A stretch of 64,000 nt of DNA from Pseudomonadota bacterium (lineage in GTDB: Bacteria > Pseudomonadota > Gammaproteobacteria > Steroidobacterales > Steroidobacteraceae): positions 124,001-188,000 of the forward strand of contig JAFEDT010000012.1 of the NCBI GenBank assembly GCA_018241445.1. Direction: 5' to 3'. Below, in pieces: positions 33,980 to 44,005 of the stretch; the stretch's first letter is position 1; the number at the start of each line of letters is the position of its first letter. Under the pieces are notes generated by a model that ran no database searches, was not told the DNA's origin, and saw only the letters and a list, made by a program, of their open reading frames with translations. The translations under genes and the position numbers were made by a program.

Positions 33980-35905
33980 TCAACCCTCCACTCCTTTGCG
34001 CCCGCGGCTGTCGAGCTCGATGCGGAGCCGTTCGGCGAACGTCTCCAGGGCCATCGCGCCCAGGTCCTTGCCGCTTAAAGTGCGCACTGCAAGCAGGTTC
34101 GCGGCCACTTCCTTGTCGCCCGCAACCAATAGATACGGAACACGCTGGAGCGTGTGTTCGCGAATCTTAAAGCCGACCTTCTCGTTGCGCAAGTCGGACT
34201 CGACCCGAAAGCCCTGATTTTTCAAGGATTCCGTAACCTGCCGGACGTAGGCGTCCTGGCGGTCGGTAATGCTCATGACCACCACCTGGATGGGCGCAAG
34301 CCAGGCGGGCAGCTTGCCCGCATGGTGCTCGAGCAGGATTCCGATGAAGCGCTCCATGGAACCGACGATCGCCCGGTGCAGCATGGCCGGCACATGCCGC
34401 GCCGAGTCCGCACCCACGTACTCGGCGCCCAGCCGCGCCGGCATCATGTAATCGATCTGCATCGTCCCGAGCTGCCAGGTGCGGCCTATGGCGTCGCGCA
34501 GGTGGTACTCGACCTTCGGGGCATAAAAAGCGCCCTCACCCGGCAGTTCCTCCCACTCGACGCCGGCGGCCGCCAGCGCCTTGCGCAGCATGCCCTCGGT
34601 CCGGTCCCAGAACTCATCCGAGCCGATCCGCTTCTGCGGCCTGAGGGCGATCTTGATCTGCAGGTCCTTGAAGCCGAAATCCTCGTAGACCGCCAGGGCC
34701 TGGCGGTGAAAGGCGGTGACCTCGCCCTCGATCTGCTCGTCGGTGCAGAAGATATGACCATCGTCCTGGGTGAAGCCGCGCACCCGCAGGATGCCGTGCA
34801 GCCCGCCGGAGGGTTCGTTGCGATGACAGGCTCCGAACTCGCCGTAACGCAGCGGCAGGTCGCGGTAGCTGTGCAATCCGTGATTGAAAATCTGCACGTG
34901 ACCCGGGCAGTTCATCGGCTTCAGCGCATAGGTGCGCTTCTCCGACTCAGTGAAGAACATGTTGTCCTGGTAGTTGTCCCAGTGCCCGGACTTCTTCCAC
35001 AGGGTCACATCCAGCACCTGTGGACCGCGTACCTCCTGGTAGCCCGAGGCGCGGTACACCCCGCGCATGTATTGCTCGATGACCTGCCAGATGGCCCATC
35101 CCTTCGGGTGCCAGAACACCAGCCCCGGGCCTTCCTCCTGGATGTGGAACAGGTCGAGTTCCCGGCCAATGCGGCGGTGGTCGCGTTTCTCGGCCTCCTC
35201 CACGCGCGTGAGGTAGGCATCCAGCTGCTTGCGGTCGCCCCACGCCGTACCGTAGATACGCTGCAGCATTTCGTTACGCGAATCGCCGCGCCAGTAGGCA
35301 CCAGCCAGTTTGGTCAGCTTGAAGGCCTTCAGCTTGCCGGTGGACGGCACGTGCGGCCCGCGGCACAGGTCGACCCAGTCACCCTGACCGTACAGGCTGA
35401 TAGGTTCGTTGGCCGGAATGCCGGCGATGATTTCCGCCTTGTAGATCTCGCCGATGCTGCGAAAGTATTCCACCGCCTCGTCGCGCGGCATGACGCGCCG
35501 GCTGACCGGCAGGTCGGCGCGCGCCAGTTCGGTCATCTTGGCCTCGATGGCCGCGAGATCCTCCGGCGTGAAGCCTCGCGGGTAAGCGAAGTCGTAGTAG
35601 AAGCCGTCCTCGATCACCGGACCGATGGTCACCTGCGCTTCGGGGAACAGCTGCTTCACCGCCTGTGCCAGCAGGTGCGCGGTGGAGTGGCGGATGACCT
35701 CGAGCCCATCCGGGTCCTTGTCGGTCACGATAGCGACACGCGCATCGCCGTCGATGACATATGAGGTGTCGACCAGCCTGTCGTTGACGCGGCCGGCCAG
35801 TGCCGCCTTCGCCAGGCCGGCGCCAATGCTTGCGGCCACCTCGGCGATCGTCACCGGGTGATCGAAGCTGCGCTGGCTGCCATCGGGCAGTGTGATGACG
35901 GGCAT
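33980..35905 (-). CDS. thrS: threonyl-tRNA synthetase
   Basis: A class II synthetase of 641 residues charging tRNA-Thr. The N-terminal TGS domain ([20 protein letters not shown]); the N2 editing domain ([34 protein letters not shown]); core with [28 protein letters not shown] and the zinc-site Cys/His; and the C-terminal anticodon-binding domain (LLVAGDKEV). First gene of the thrS-infC-rpmI-rplT-pheST-ihfA operon. Confidence 0.97.
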   Translation of the reverse strand: MPVITLPDGSQRSFDHPVTIAEVAASIGAGLAKAALAGRVNDRLVDTSYVIDGDARVAIVTDKDPDGLEVIRHSTAHLLAQAVKQLFPEAQVTIGPVIEDGFYYDFAYPRGFTPEDLAAIEAKMTELARADLPVSRRVMPRDEAVEYFRSIGEIYKAEIIAGIPANEPISLYGQGDWVDLCRGPHVPSTGKLKAFKLTKLAGAYWRGDSRNEMLQRIYGTAWGDRKQLDAYLTRVEEAEKRDHRRIGRELDLFHIQEEGPGLVFWHPKGWAIWQVIEQYMRGVYRASGYQEVRGPQVLDVTLWKKSGHWDNYQDNMFFTESEKRTYALKPMNCPGHVQIFNHGLHSYRDLPLRYGEFGACHRNEPSGGLHGILRVRGFTQDDGHIFCTDEQIEGEVTAFHRQALAVYEDFGFKDLQIKIALRPQKRIGSDEFWDRTEGMLRKALAAAGVEWEELPGEGAFYAPKVEYHLRDAIGRTWQLGTMQIDYMMPARLGAEYVGADSARHVPAMLHRAIVGSMERFIGILLEHHAGKLPAWLAPIQVVVMSITDRQDAYVRQVTESLKNQGFRVESDLRNEKVGFKIREHTLQRVPYLLVAGDKEVAANLLAVRTLSGKDLGAMALETFAERLRIELDSRGRKGVEG

Positions 35906-36336
35906 AGGGTCCGGCCGTTCGCGAATGAGTATCCAGATGCTCCGCTAAGCACCTGAAATATCGGGATTTAACCCTTGTTCCTTCCGGACTGTCGCGGCGG
36001 GTCGCGCAGTGTGCTCAATCCCACTCGCTGATGCAATAGGGCTCGACTGGGCGGCGCGCCAGGGTACTGCGGGTGCAACTGCACGATAAGTCTGCTGGCG
36101 CGGCCGCGATACCTCTGCCAGCTGTCCGGGCGCTGGTAGTAGGAAGTCATACTTGTTCCTACTTCATCCTACTTTCTCCTACCGTGGCAGGATTCCCTGG
36201 GGACACGCAATCGTGGGGTGTCTTGGAGTTTGCCTGGCCGCGCCGCGCACCGGCGCCGCTACTGCGTGACGTAAGTCTTTGGAATGAAAAGACAAGTTGC
36301 GACCTCAAGCGCAATCTTGTATCGTCCCGGCCCGCC
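35906..36336. promoter_or_regulatory. upstream region of thrS with phased repeats
   Basis: A 431-bp interval with no convincing gene. It should contain the thrS promoter (minus strand) and the tRNA-Val promoter (plus). At 36138-36163 AGTAGGAA-N10-TTCCTACT forms a perfect 8-bp inverted repeat, and TCCTAC recurs at 36157, 36167 and 36177 with an exact 10-bp period, a helically phased protein-binding arrangement. Confidence 0.5.
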
Positions 36337-36411
36337 AGGCGCGTAGCTCAGTGGTAGAGCATCACCTTGACATGGTGGTGGTCGGTGGTTCGATCCCACT
36401 CGCGCCTACCA
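36337..36411 (+). tRNA. tRNA-Val (anticodon GAC)
   Basis: A 75-nt cloverleaf with encoded CCA. Acceptor AGGCGCG/CGCGCCT; anticodon stem TCACC/GGTGG with loop TTGACAT (anticodon GAC); T-arm GGTGG-TTCGATC-CCACT. Its last six bases overlap the stop codon of the convergent uvrB. Confidence 0.95.
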
Positions 36412-38493
36412 TTTCTTTGCCCGTGGAGCCGGCGCAGACGCCGCTCGCGGCACTGCCAGGTCCGGCGCCGAGGCCGGCAGCGGCAGTCCCAATTCCAGCT
36501 GCTTCAGGCGCTGCACTTCGTCGCGCAGGCGCGCGGCTTCCTCGAACTCCAGGTTGCGCGCCTTCTGCAGCATGTCCGCTTCCAGGCGCCTGATCTCGCG
36601 CACCAGTGCCTCGGGCTTCAGGCTCCCGGCTGTGGCAGCAGCATCTCCCTTGCCGCTGCGGCGGCGGCCCGCGGGCATGGGGGCGGCCGACCGCGCACCC
36701 TCCATGATGTCCATGACGCCCTTGCTGATGCCGCGTGGCGTGATGCCGTGCTCGGCGTTGAAGGCGATCTGCTTCGCACGGCGGCGGCTGGTCTCATCCA
36801 TGGCGCGCTGCATGGAGCCAGTGACCCTGTCGGCGTACAGGATCGCCCGGCCGTGAATGTTGCGCGCCGCACGGCCGATAGTCTGGATGAGTGAGTTGTC
36901 CGAGCGCAGGAAGCCCTCCTTGTCCGCATCCAGGATCGCCACCAGCGACACCTCCGGCATGTCCAGGCCTTCGCGCAGCAGGTTGATGCCCACCAGCACG
37001 TCGAACTGCCCCAGACGCAGGTCGCGGATGATCTCGGTGCGCTCCACCGTCTCGATGTCGGCGTGCAGGTAGCGCACTTTCACTCCGTGCTCCGCCAGGT
37101 AGTCGGTCAGGTCCTCCGCCATGCGTTTGGTCAGCGTGGTGATCAGCACCCGCTCGCCGCGCTCCACGCAGCGGCGGATTTCCGACAGCACGTCGTCCAC
37201 CTGCGTGGCGACCGGGCGCACCTCCACTTCCGGATCCACCAGCCCCGTGGGACGGACCACCTGCTCCACCACCTGCGCCGAGTGGCGGATCTCGTAGCCC
37301 CCGGGCGTGGCTGAGACAAAGATCATCTGCGGTGCAAGCTGCTCCCATTCCTCGAACTTCAGCGGCCGATTGTCCAGAGCGGACGGCAGGCGGAAGCCGT
37401 ATTCCACCAGGACCTCCTTGCGCGAGCGGTCACCACGGTACATGGCGCCGAGTTGCGGGATGGTCTGGTGACTCTCGTCCACCACCAGCAGCGCTTCCTT
37501 CGGCAGGTAGTCGAACAGGCACGGCGGCGGCTCACCCGGTGCGCGGCCAGAGAGGTAGCGCGAGTAGTTCTCGATCCCGGCGCAGTAACCGACCTCCTTG
37601 ATCATCTCCATGTCGAACTGGGTGCGTTGCTCCAGGCGCTGCGCCTCCAGCAGCCGTCCCGCCTCGCGCAGTTCCATGAGGCGCGCGCGCAAGTCATCGC
37701 GAATCTGGTCGACCGCCCCGATCAGCCGCTCGCGCGGCGTAACGTAGTGCGTGCCCGGGTAGACGGTGTAGCGCGGCACGCGGCGGCCGATTGCGCCCGT
37801 CAGGGGATCGAACAGGGTCAGCGAATCGACGCTGTCGTCGAACAGTTCGACGCGCAGCGCCTCGCGCTCTGACTCCGCCGGAAAGATGTCGATGACGTCG
37901 CCGCGCACGCGGTAGGTGCCCTGGGTCAGGTCCAACTCGTTGCGCGTGTACTGCATGTCTGCGAGCCGCCGCAGCAGCGCCCGCTGCTCGATGCGCTCAC
38001 CGCGGCTCAGGTGCAGCACCATCGCCAGGTAGGCCTGCGGGTCGCCCAGGCCGTAGATGGAGGAGACGGTGGCGACGATGATGGAGTCCGAACGCTCCAG
38101 CAGAGCCTTGGTGGCCGACAGGCGCATCTGCTCGATGTGCTCGTTGATCGAGGAGTCCTTCTCTATGTACGTATCGGAGGAAGGAACGTAGGCCTCGGGC
38201 TGGTAGTAGTCATAGTAGGAAACAAAGTACTCGACCGAGTTGTGCGGGAAGAACTCGCGGAACTCGCCGTAGAGCTGGGCCGCCAGCGTCTTGTTGTGGG
38301 CCAGCACCAGCGTGGGGCGCTGCACCTGCCGGATCACGCAGGCAATCGAGTAGGTCTTGCCGCTGCCGGTCGTACCCAGAAGCGTCTGGTGCGCCAATCC
38401 TTCAGCGAGACCCTCCACGAGCTTCGCAATCGCCTGCGGCTGATCGCCGGCGGGAGTGTAATCGGCCTGCAGTCGAAACGGCTGACGTTCCAT
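36406..38493 (-). CDS. uvrB: excinuclease ABC subunit UvrB
   Basis: The DNA damage-recognition helicase of nucleotide excision repair, 695 residues, slightly longer than typical Uvr[16 protein letters not shown] (Walker A), the [26 protein letters not shown] beta-hairpin, [13 protein letters not shown], and [16 protein letters not shown] (motif VI). The C-terminal UVR domain that contacts UvrC is present ([34 protein letters not shown]). The stop lies within the 3' end of the convergent tRNA-Val. Confidence 0.97.
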   Translation of the reverse strand: MERQPFRLQADYTPAGDQPQAIAKLVEGLAEGLAHQTLLGTTGSGKTYSIACVIRQVQRPTLVLAHNKTLAAQLYGEFREFFPHNSVEYFVSYYDYYQPEAYVPSSDTYIEKDSSINEHIEQMRLSATKALLERSDSIIVATVSSIYGLGDPQAYLAMVLHLSRGERIEQRALLRRLADMQYTRNELDLTQGTYRVRGDVIDIFPAESEREALRVELFDDSVDSLTLFDPLTGAIGRRVPRYTVYPGTHYVTPRERLIGAVDQIRDDLRARLMELREAGRLLEAQRLEQRTQFDMEMIKEVGYCAGIENYSRYLSGRAPGEPPPCLFDYLPKEALLVVDESHQTIPQLGAMYRGDRSRKEVLVEYGFRLPSALDNRPLKFEEWEQLAPQMIFVSATPGGYEIRHSAQVVEQVVRPTGLVDPEVEVRPVATQVDDVLSEIRRCVERGERVLITTLTKRMAEDLTDYLAEHGVKVRYLHADIETVERTEIIRDLRLGQFDVLVGINLLREGLDMPEVSLVAILDADKEGFLRSDNSLIQTIGRAARNIHGRAILYADRVTGSMQRAMDETSRRRAKQIAFNAEHGITPRGISKGVMDIMEGARSAAPMPAGRRRSGKGDAAATAGSLKPEALVREIRRLEADMLQKARNLEFEEAARLRDEVQRLKQLELGLPLPASAPDLAVPRAASAPAPRAKKW

Positions 38494-38535
38494 GTGAATA
38501 ACGGATCCTCGGCGCCGCCCGCGGTGGGGGCATGA

Positions 38536-39969
38536 TCAGGGCGTCGAAGTATGCGCGCCTGGGTGTCGTGAGCATACCGCCCGGGCTGCCTTGAGCACTT
38601 CCGGGACGATTTCTTCCACATCCGATGCGCGAGTTCGATGGTTCACGAAGCAGGCGCGCAGCGCAAATGCGCCCGCAATGGAAGCGTTGGAGAGGTAGAT
38701 GCGGCCATTCCCGATGATCTGCCGCAGGATTGCCGCGTTGAGCTGATCCAGGTCCGCCTGGCCGTCGGCGCCGCGATAGCGGAAACAGACGGCGCTCAGC
38801 TCAACCGGCGCCAGCAACTCGAGCTCAGGGCAGCCCACGATCGCCTGGCCGAGCTGCTGCGCGTGCTCAAGGTCGCTGCGAATGGCGGCGCGAAAGGCCT
38901 CGAGGCCGTGATAGCGCAGCGACAACCACACCTTCAGTGCGCGGAAGCGCCGCGACAGTTCCAGCGACTCTTCGAAGAACGCAAAGTCCTCTCCCGGCCC
39001 CGGGTCGATCATCCGCGCATAGTCTTCGGTATGTGAGAAGGTCTTCGCGGCAAGCGCCGCGTCCCGGTACAGGAGCAACCCGCAATCCACCGGCTGGTAG
39101 AGCCATTTATGCAGGTCTACCGACAACGAATCCGCCCGGTTGAGGCCGCGGTACTTTTCCGCCGCGACCAGCGCACCCAGCGCCCCGTAGGCCCCGTCCA
39201 CATGCAGCCACAGATCGTTGGCGCGGCAGACCTCCGCAATCTCCTCCAGGGGATCGATCGCACCGGTGCTGACGGTTCCGGCCGACGCCACGACCGCAAT
39301 CAGGTCGCCACCCGCGGCGCGGTCCTGCGCGATGGCCCGCTGCAGCGCGCCGACGCTCATGCGTGCCTGCCCGTCCACCGGCACCGTGTGCAGGCTGCGG
39401 CGGCCCAGACCCAGAAGAGCCACCGCCTTGGCGATCGACATGTGCACTTCGCCCGAGCAGTAGATGATGCCCGGGCGGGCGCCCGCATCATTGGCGGGCA
39501 GGCGGGACTCGCGCGCCATCGCCAGCGCCATCAGATTGGCGGATGAGCCACCGCCGCACAGGCTTCCGGCAAACCCCGCACAGCCCAGGGCGTCCGCGAT
39601 CCAGCGCACCACCTGTCGTTCAATGGTCACCGCCGCCGGCGCGGATCGCCAGGCGGTCACATTCTGATTGAGAACGCTGGCCAGCAGGTCTGCCAACGCC
39701 GCCACCGGCTCGCCCGAGCCGAGCACATAGCCGAAGAAGCGCGGTGTGGGCAGGCGAGACATGTCGATCACGTCGACGAGCGCATCCAGCGCCGCACCTT
39801 TGAGGCCTTCCCGCGGCGCCGGCTCCTCGAACGCCTGCCTTGTCTGCGCTCCCGAGGTCCGCGGGTACGCGCGTGCTCCTTCCACGTGTTCATGGACACC
39901 CGCCGCCAGCTGCACCATGCGAGCCGCCAGCGCCCGAAACTCCGTGGCCGACAGGTGCAGCGCACTCAC
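38536..39969 (-). CDS. PLP-dependent group II decarboxylase (aromatic-L-amino-acid type)
   Basis: A cytosolic PLP enzyme of about 477 residues. Landmarks: PRFFGYVLGSGEPVAALADLLASVLNQNVTAW, SLCGGGSSANLMALAMARE, LWLHVDGAYGALGALV (PLP Asp) and DLHKWLYQPVDCGLLLYRD (catalytic Lys). Related to DOPA/tyrosine/tryptophan and glutamate decarboxylases; the aromatic group is most likely. GTG at 39969 is preferred to a GTG 17 codons upstream. Substrate unknown; the meta-cleavage operon downstream makes phenolic amino acids plausible. Confidence 0.8.
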   Translation of the reverse strand: MSALHLSATEFRALAARMVQLAAGVHEHVEGARAYPRTSGAQTRQAFEEPAPREGLKGAALDALVDVIDMSRLPTPRFFGYVLGSGEPVAALADLLASVLNQNVTAWRSAPAAVTIERQVVRWIADALGCAGFAGSLCGGGSSANLMALAMARESRLPANDAGARPGIIYCSGEVHMSIAKAVALLGLGRRSLHTVPVDGQARMSVGALQRAIAQDRAAGGDLIAVVASAGTVSTGAIDPLEEIAEVCRANDLWLHVDGAYGALGALVAAEKYRGLNRADSLSVDLHKWLYQPVDCGLLLYRDAALAAKTFSHTEDYARMIDPGPGEDFAFFEESLELSRRFRALKVWLSLRYHGLEAFRAAIRSDLEHAQQLGQAIVGCPELELLAPVELSAVCFRYRGADGQADLDQLNAAILRQIIGNGRIYLSNASIAGAFALRACFVNHRTRASDVEEIVPEVLKAARAVCSRHPGAHTSTP

Positions 39970-40052
39970 CGGCCAGTCCCGCCGGGAGTCATCCGCGCAA
40001 GCGTGCACCCGGGCGCGCACATGCCAATGGGCCGGTCGTGCTGCAATGCCGC

Positions 40053-41129
40053 TTACGCGAGCGACGTTTCCTTGGCGGCAGCCGCGGGCGCAGCGGCCGT
40101 CGACTGCTCGGCCTGGATGAGCTTCTCGAGTACGCGCCTGAAATGGGCGAGCGGCGCATCCGCCAGGATTCCGAGCATCTGAAACCCCGCATCCGCATCG
40201 AGCGTCTTCTGCTGCTGCTCGATGATCGCCTTGTCCTCCATGAAGCCTTCAATAAGGCTGTCGAGGAGGGACCTGGAAATGGTGGAGTCCTCACCTTCGT
40301 AGTTGTTCAGGTATGCCCAGAAGAAGTGCGTGGTGCTCTCGGTTTCGGGAGTCATGTACTGGCAGTTGCGATATTCCCTGGCGTTCTGGAGGTTGCCCTT
40401 CTCACCGCCCTGGCCTGCAGGCGTGAAAGCGGTCTCCATGTAGAAGATACCCGGGATGAGCATGGTCACATGATTGCGGCGGTCCACCTTCGTATCCTTG
40501 TCGCGGATGACCTTCTTGTGATACGGCGGTGACTCGCTGTTCATGTGCCAGCGCTCCACACGGAAGCCGCGCTCCAGCTTCTCGATGACAACCGGCTTGG
40601 TGACGAACGCGTATTCTTCCGAGCCCCCGAGGGTGTTGGTATGCACGAAAGCCAGGTGCGCAAAATCACTCAGGTTGTCGACGATGAGCAGGTAGTTGGC
40701 GTCGTAATGCAGGTAGGCCGGCAGGCCCTTCCATTTGGGATCGTGCAGCGGCGCATACTCCGGGATGAGGCTGCGATCCGCGCGCGCCGGGTCTCCCATC
40801 CAGATCCAGATCAGGTGCGCGCTCTCGACCAGCGGATATTTGCGCACCCGCAGCCTGGGCGGAATCATGTCCTGGCCCGGGATCTGCACACAGCGGCCCG
40901 TCTGATCGTATTTGATCCCGTGGTACATGCAGCGCACGCTGTCGCCCTCGCGGCGCCCTTGTGAAAGCAGCGCGCCGCGATGCGGGCAGCGGTCGTTGAG
41001 CGCAATGACCTCGCCGCTGTCGCCCCGATACAGCAGCACGGGCTCGTTGAGGATGGTGCGGGCAAGCAGCTTGCCGTCGATCAGTTCGTAGTCCCAGGCG
41101 GCGACGTACCAGCAGTTCTTGAGAAACAT
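40053..41129 (-). CDS. Rieske [2Fe-2S] oxygenase, vanillate O-demethylase-like
   Basis: A 358-residue oxygenase of the VanA/phthalate-oxygenase branch. The Rieske centre is CPHRG (residues about 49-53) plus CMYHGIKYD; the mononuclear iron site is NLSDFAHLAFVHTNTLG. It starts with MFLKNCWYVAAWDYEL, as VanA proteins do, after a good AGGAGG site. Such enzymes need a flavin/ferredoxin reductase, which is not in this window. Possible substrate: methoxylated phenylacetate feeding the hpa operon (inference). Confidence 0.88.
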   Translation of the reverse strand: MFLKNCWYVAAWDYELIDGKLLARTILNEPVLLYRGDSGEVIALNDRCPHRGALLSQGRREGDSVRCMYHGIKYDQTGRCVQIPGQDMIPPRLRVRKYPLVESAHLIWIWMGDPARADRSLIPEYAPLHDPKWKGLPAYLHYDANYLLIVDNLSDFAHLAFVHTNTLGGSEEYAFVTKPVVIEKLERGFRVERWHMNSESPPYHKKVIRDKDTKVDRRNHVTMLIPGIFYMETAFTPAGQGGEKGNLQNAREYRNCQYMTPETESTTHFFWAYLNNYEGEDSTISRSLLDSLIEGFMEDKAIIEQQQKTLDADAGFQMLGILADAPLAHFRRVLEKLIQAEQSTAAAPAAAAKETSLA

Positions 41130-41303
41130 GATCTTCCTCCTACCTTTCCCCGCGGCAACCGGGTCCGCCGCACGGTCTCACACGATACGACAGTCAGGCG
41201 GACCACAGGCCCGTGGCCAGCCGGGAGTGCGCACCGTGCTCAAAAGCCCCTTTTCTTGCACGAACCACGCTCTGCGCACCTTTGATGCCGAACCTCCCCT
41301 CTC

Positions 41304-43202
41304 TCAGCGGTGCACAATTTTTGCGGTCACGGTCCCGGAGGACGGAAAGCCGAAATAACTGCCGGCCCAGTTCCATTGTGCCGCTCCATTCGAATAGAAA
41401 TAACTGGCGTTGTAGCCTAGCTTTGTAACTCCATTGCCAGTCGCTGACGCCAACCATTTGATTCCCGGGTCGGACGTGAACCCACTAACGTACAGACTGC
41501 CGCCACTAAAGCTACCTCCCGACGAGGAAGTGTCTGAAAACCCCGTCACCGTCTTCCCTCCGGTCAGCGTAGGTGGCGACCAAGATCCTGGCGTGAGGTA
41601 GCCCCTAAACGTCGTCGAGTGCCCGTTTTGTATGATGATTTTGAAGCTCGACGTAAATGTCGCAGCATCGGAGTAAACCGCAGGCTGGCCGAAAATAGAG
41701 AGCTGCTTGTAGCTACCCACCAGTACTTTCCCATTCGCCACGACAGGCACAGCGTTAGCATTATTACCGTTCGGCCAACTCCCTGTAGTGGCCTCGAATA
41801 ACTTGCTAAGGGTCCCTGCATCGTATGCGCCTAAGACCAGCGGCGCACCGGCCGCACTAGTCGGGCCCCCAACTGTCCAGATCACTGCGGTGCCTGCGTT
41901 TGTCGTACTGGACGACACTGATGTCGTAAATCCGTCGCTTCTGATGCCCGTCGACGCCGCAGTGGATGTGACGAAACCCAGCCCAGACGTCAACACGTTG
42001 TAGAGTCCGAGCGTAGAGCCCGCACTCATCGCGACGTGCCCCTTTCCATCCGACCCTGTGAAATAGGAATAAATGCAATGACAATCCGAACTGACGTTCA
42101 CGTCCTGGAAGTACGTTGGACCTAGCGCGAGATTATTGATGTAAAGGTTTGCATCTTTCCCGGCAGCCGCCACAAATTGCGCCGTAGTTGTCCCGCTGAT
42201 GGATGATGGCGCCCCTTGAGGAATGAGCAATACACCACCGGAGCCAAAGTCTAGATCCTTGGAATCGAGAGTCGCGTAATTGGTAGGCGTGAACTGGGAA
42301 ATGAACGTGAGAGTTAATGGAGCGCTGCTCGACCCATGTACATTAACGAGAGTTTCGGCGAGGTTACTTACACCGGGCGGGTACGGCCCAGAGGTGCTGC
42401 CATTTCCGGTAGTGAAGTAGATGGAGTTTCCGTAAATGGCCGGGCCACCACCGGACATCCATATCGACGCAAGAAAGTTTGTGGTGGTTTGCAGAGCGGC
42501 CTGACCTGGTGCGCCGCTGAGAGTTGCGTATGTCAGAAAACCCCTCGAAGCCGGGTGATCACAAAAACTCGCGAAAGGGATGAGAACGCCGCCATTGAAC
42601 AGAGTCAGCGCCGCGCGCTGCCTATTAATACTGCTCGACCACGGATTGGTAATCGTTAGAGGCGCAACCTTATCCGCGAGGGTACTGACGCTTAATGCGT
42701 GTAAATGATAGATCGGAGTGCCAGATCCTACTGTAGTTACGACATATAGGGTTCCAGCCGCCTGATCAATTACGGGAGTTGACTGGATACCAACAAAGGC
42801 GCTGTTGTTGCTACAGCTGCCATTCGACAACAGAGACACGGGAAATGCTGCCTCGAGGTGATTGGAGGCAAGAATGACTCCCGTATCCACGTTGATCGCA
42901 TACACCGTATTATTTTCGGTGGCCACATACGCTACATTGGCGGCCGCACCACCATTAATACTCTGACCACTGAGAACCAGAGGTTGAGCGTCGATTTCTT
43001 CGTCGACCGACACGTTAAATAAGTTGCCGAAAGTACCGGAATTTAGAACAGTCGGCGTCAGAGACGATTCCTGCCAATTCCATCCGGTTCGAAAATTATC
43101 GTAGTGATGAGTAGTGACATTGACACCCGCACCTAAAGCCAGGACGGGTGCGAGCATTAGCAGAGAAATCGAGTACGCCGCTACCTTGCTCCAAGCGCTC
43201 AT
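41304..43202 (-). CDS. secreted PQQ-like beta-propeller protein, low GC
   Basis: A 632-residue exported protein with a signal peptide (SISLLMLAPVLALGAG) and propeller-like repeats (NVAYVATENNTVYAINVDTGVIL; GNSIYFTTGNGSTSG; GKVLVGSYKQLSIFG). It matches a common acidobacterial or soil type in which V-x-T-x-H-YDN-RTGWN starts the propeller. No PQQ-binding or catalytic residues can be asserted. Codon use is visibly more A/T-rich than neighbours, suggesting transfer. The C-terminus resembles a Ser/Gly-rich beta domain. Confidence 0.7.
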   Translation of the reverse strand: MSAWSKVAAYSISLLMLAPVLALGAGVNVTTHHYDNFRTGWNWQESSLTPTVLNSGTFGNLFNVSVDEEIDAQPLVLSGQSINGGAAANVAYVATENNTVYAINVDTGVILASNHLEAAFPVSLLSNGSCSNNSAFVGIQSTPVIDQAAGTLYVVTTVGSGTPIYHLHALSVSTLADKVAPLTITNPWSSSINRQRAALTLFNGGVLIPFASFCDHPASRGFLTYATLSGAPGQAALQTTTNFLASIWMSGGGPAIYGNSIYFTTGNGSTSGPYPPGVSNLAETLVNVHGSSSAPLTLTFISQFTPTNYATLDSKDLDFGSGGVLLIPQGAPSSISGTTTAQFVAAAGKDANLYINNLALGPTYFQDVNVSSDCHCIYSYFTGSDGKGHVAMSAGSTLGLYNVLTSGLGFVTSTAASTGIRSDGFTTSVSSSTTNAGTAVIWTVGGPTSAAGAPLVLGAYDAGTLSKLFEATTGSWPNGNNANAVPVVANGKVLVGSYKQLSIFGQPAVYSDAATFTSSFKIIIQNGHSTTFRGYLTPGSWSPPTLTGGKTVTGFSDTSSSGGSFSGGSLYVSGFTSDPGIKWLASATGNGVTKLGYNASYFYSNGAAQWNWAGSYFGFPSSGTVTAKIVHR

Positions 43203-43397
43203 GCCGATATCTCCCCTCAGGTGAAGCCTTGTTTGGTTTTCGCGTTTTGTTTCGGTCCCCTGCCTATTGTTCGCCTGCGCCTTCGCAGAGTCCAGTACGC
43301 TACAGATCTCGAAAATGCGTCTCGCGTTGCCTCAGTGGTCCGCTGAGCGATTCCGTCCGTCTCGGCGAAGGTGTCTTGGTACTCTTGGCATATTTTG

Positions 43398-43922
43398 CTA
43401 CTGCACCACGTCGATGACGCCGCCCGCAGCTCCTGCTTCTTTGGCTTGAGATAAGTCGGCGCCCGCCGCCTTGCGGGAGTCGTACTCCGGCAGCATCGCC
43501 AGCAGCTGATCCAGCGCCTGCACGAGGCGCTCACTGAATACCTCGCCGACCTGCTGCTCGATGCGCAGGTAGGTTGCCTCGATCTGCGGCACCATGCGCG
43601 CCGCCATGGCCCGCGCCCGCGGCGTGAGTGACACCCGTAGCCGGCGCTGATCGTGGTCGACGCGCCGGCGGGTCACGAGGCCCAGCTCCTGCATCCGGGC
43701 CAGCACGCCGGCCATGCTCGGGCTCGAGATGCGGCACAATTCGACGATCTCGCGCGGCTCGAGCGAGGGTTTCTCGTACAGTACGCGCACGATGCGCCAC
43801 TGCTGCTCGGTAATGCCGTTGGCATTGAGGATCGGCCGGAAATGGGACAACAGGCGCTCGCGTGCCTGCAGCAGTACGAGAGGCAGATTGCGATGGTGCA
43901 GCCTGGTCGGTTTCGAAGCCAC
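43398..43922 (-). CDS. hpaR: homoprotocatechuate operon repressor HpaR
   Basis: A MarR-family repressor of 174 residues, GTG start. NLPLVLLQARERLLSHFRPILNANGITEQQWRIVRVLYE is the HpaR signature, followed by SSPSMAGVLARMQELGLVTRRRVDHDQRRLRVSLTPRARAMA for the winged helix. In E. coli HpaR represses the meta operon and is relieved by hydroxyphenylacetates. Divergent from hpaG1 with a palindromic operator between them. Confidence 0.9.
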   Translation of the reverse strand: MASKPTRLHHRNLPLVLLQARERLLSHFRPILNANGITEQQWRIVRVLYEKPSLEPREIVELCRISSPSMAGVLARMQELGLVTRRRVDHDQRRLRVSLTPRARAMAARMVPQIEATYLRIEQQVGEVFSERLVQALDQLLAMLPEYDSRKAAGADLSQAKEAGAAGGVIDVVQ

Positions 43923-43987
43923 GCCCTGACACCCACAAGCCGTAATGGACGGCGGTTATTCACTATACTCACATATTAGTAATCTAT

Positions 43988-44005
43988 TTGCTAATCTATT
44001 AGCAA
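43988..44005. promoter_or_regulatory. HpaR operator palindrome
   Basis: A perfect inverted repeat, TTGCTAAT-CT-ATTAGCAA, ends at the first base of the hpaG1 start codon. A second ATTAG-N11-CTAAT dyad overlaps it. Typical length and AT content of MarR-family sites; it sits where binding would block translation or promoter escape. Confidence 0.7.
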
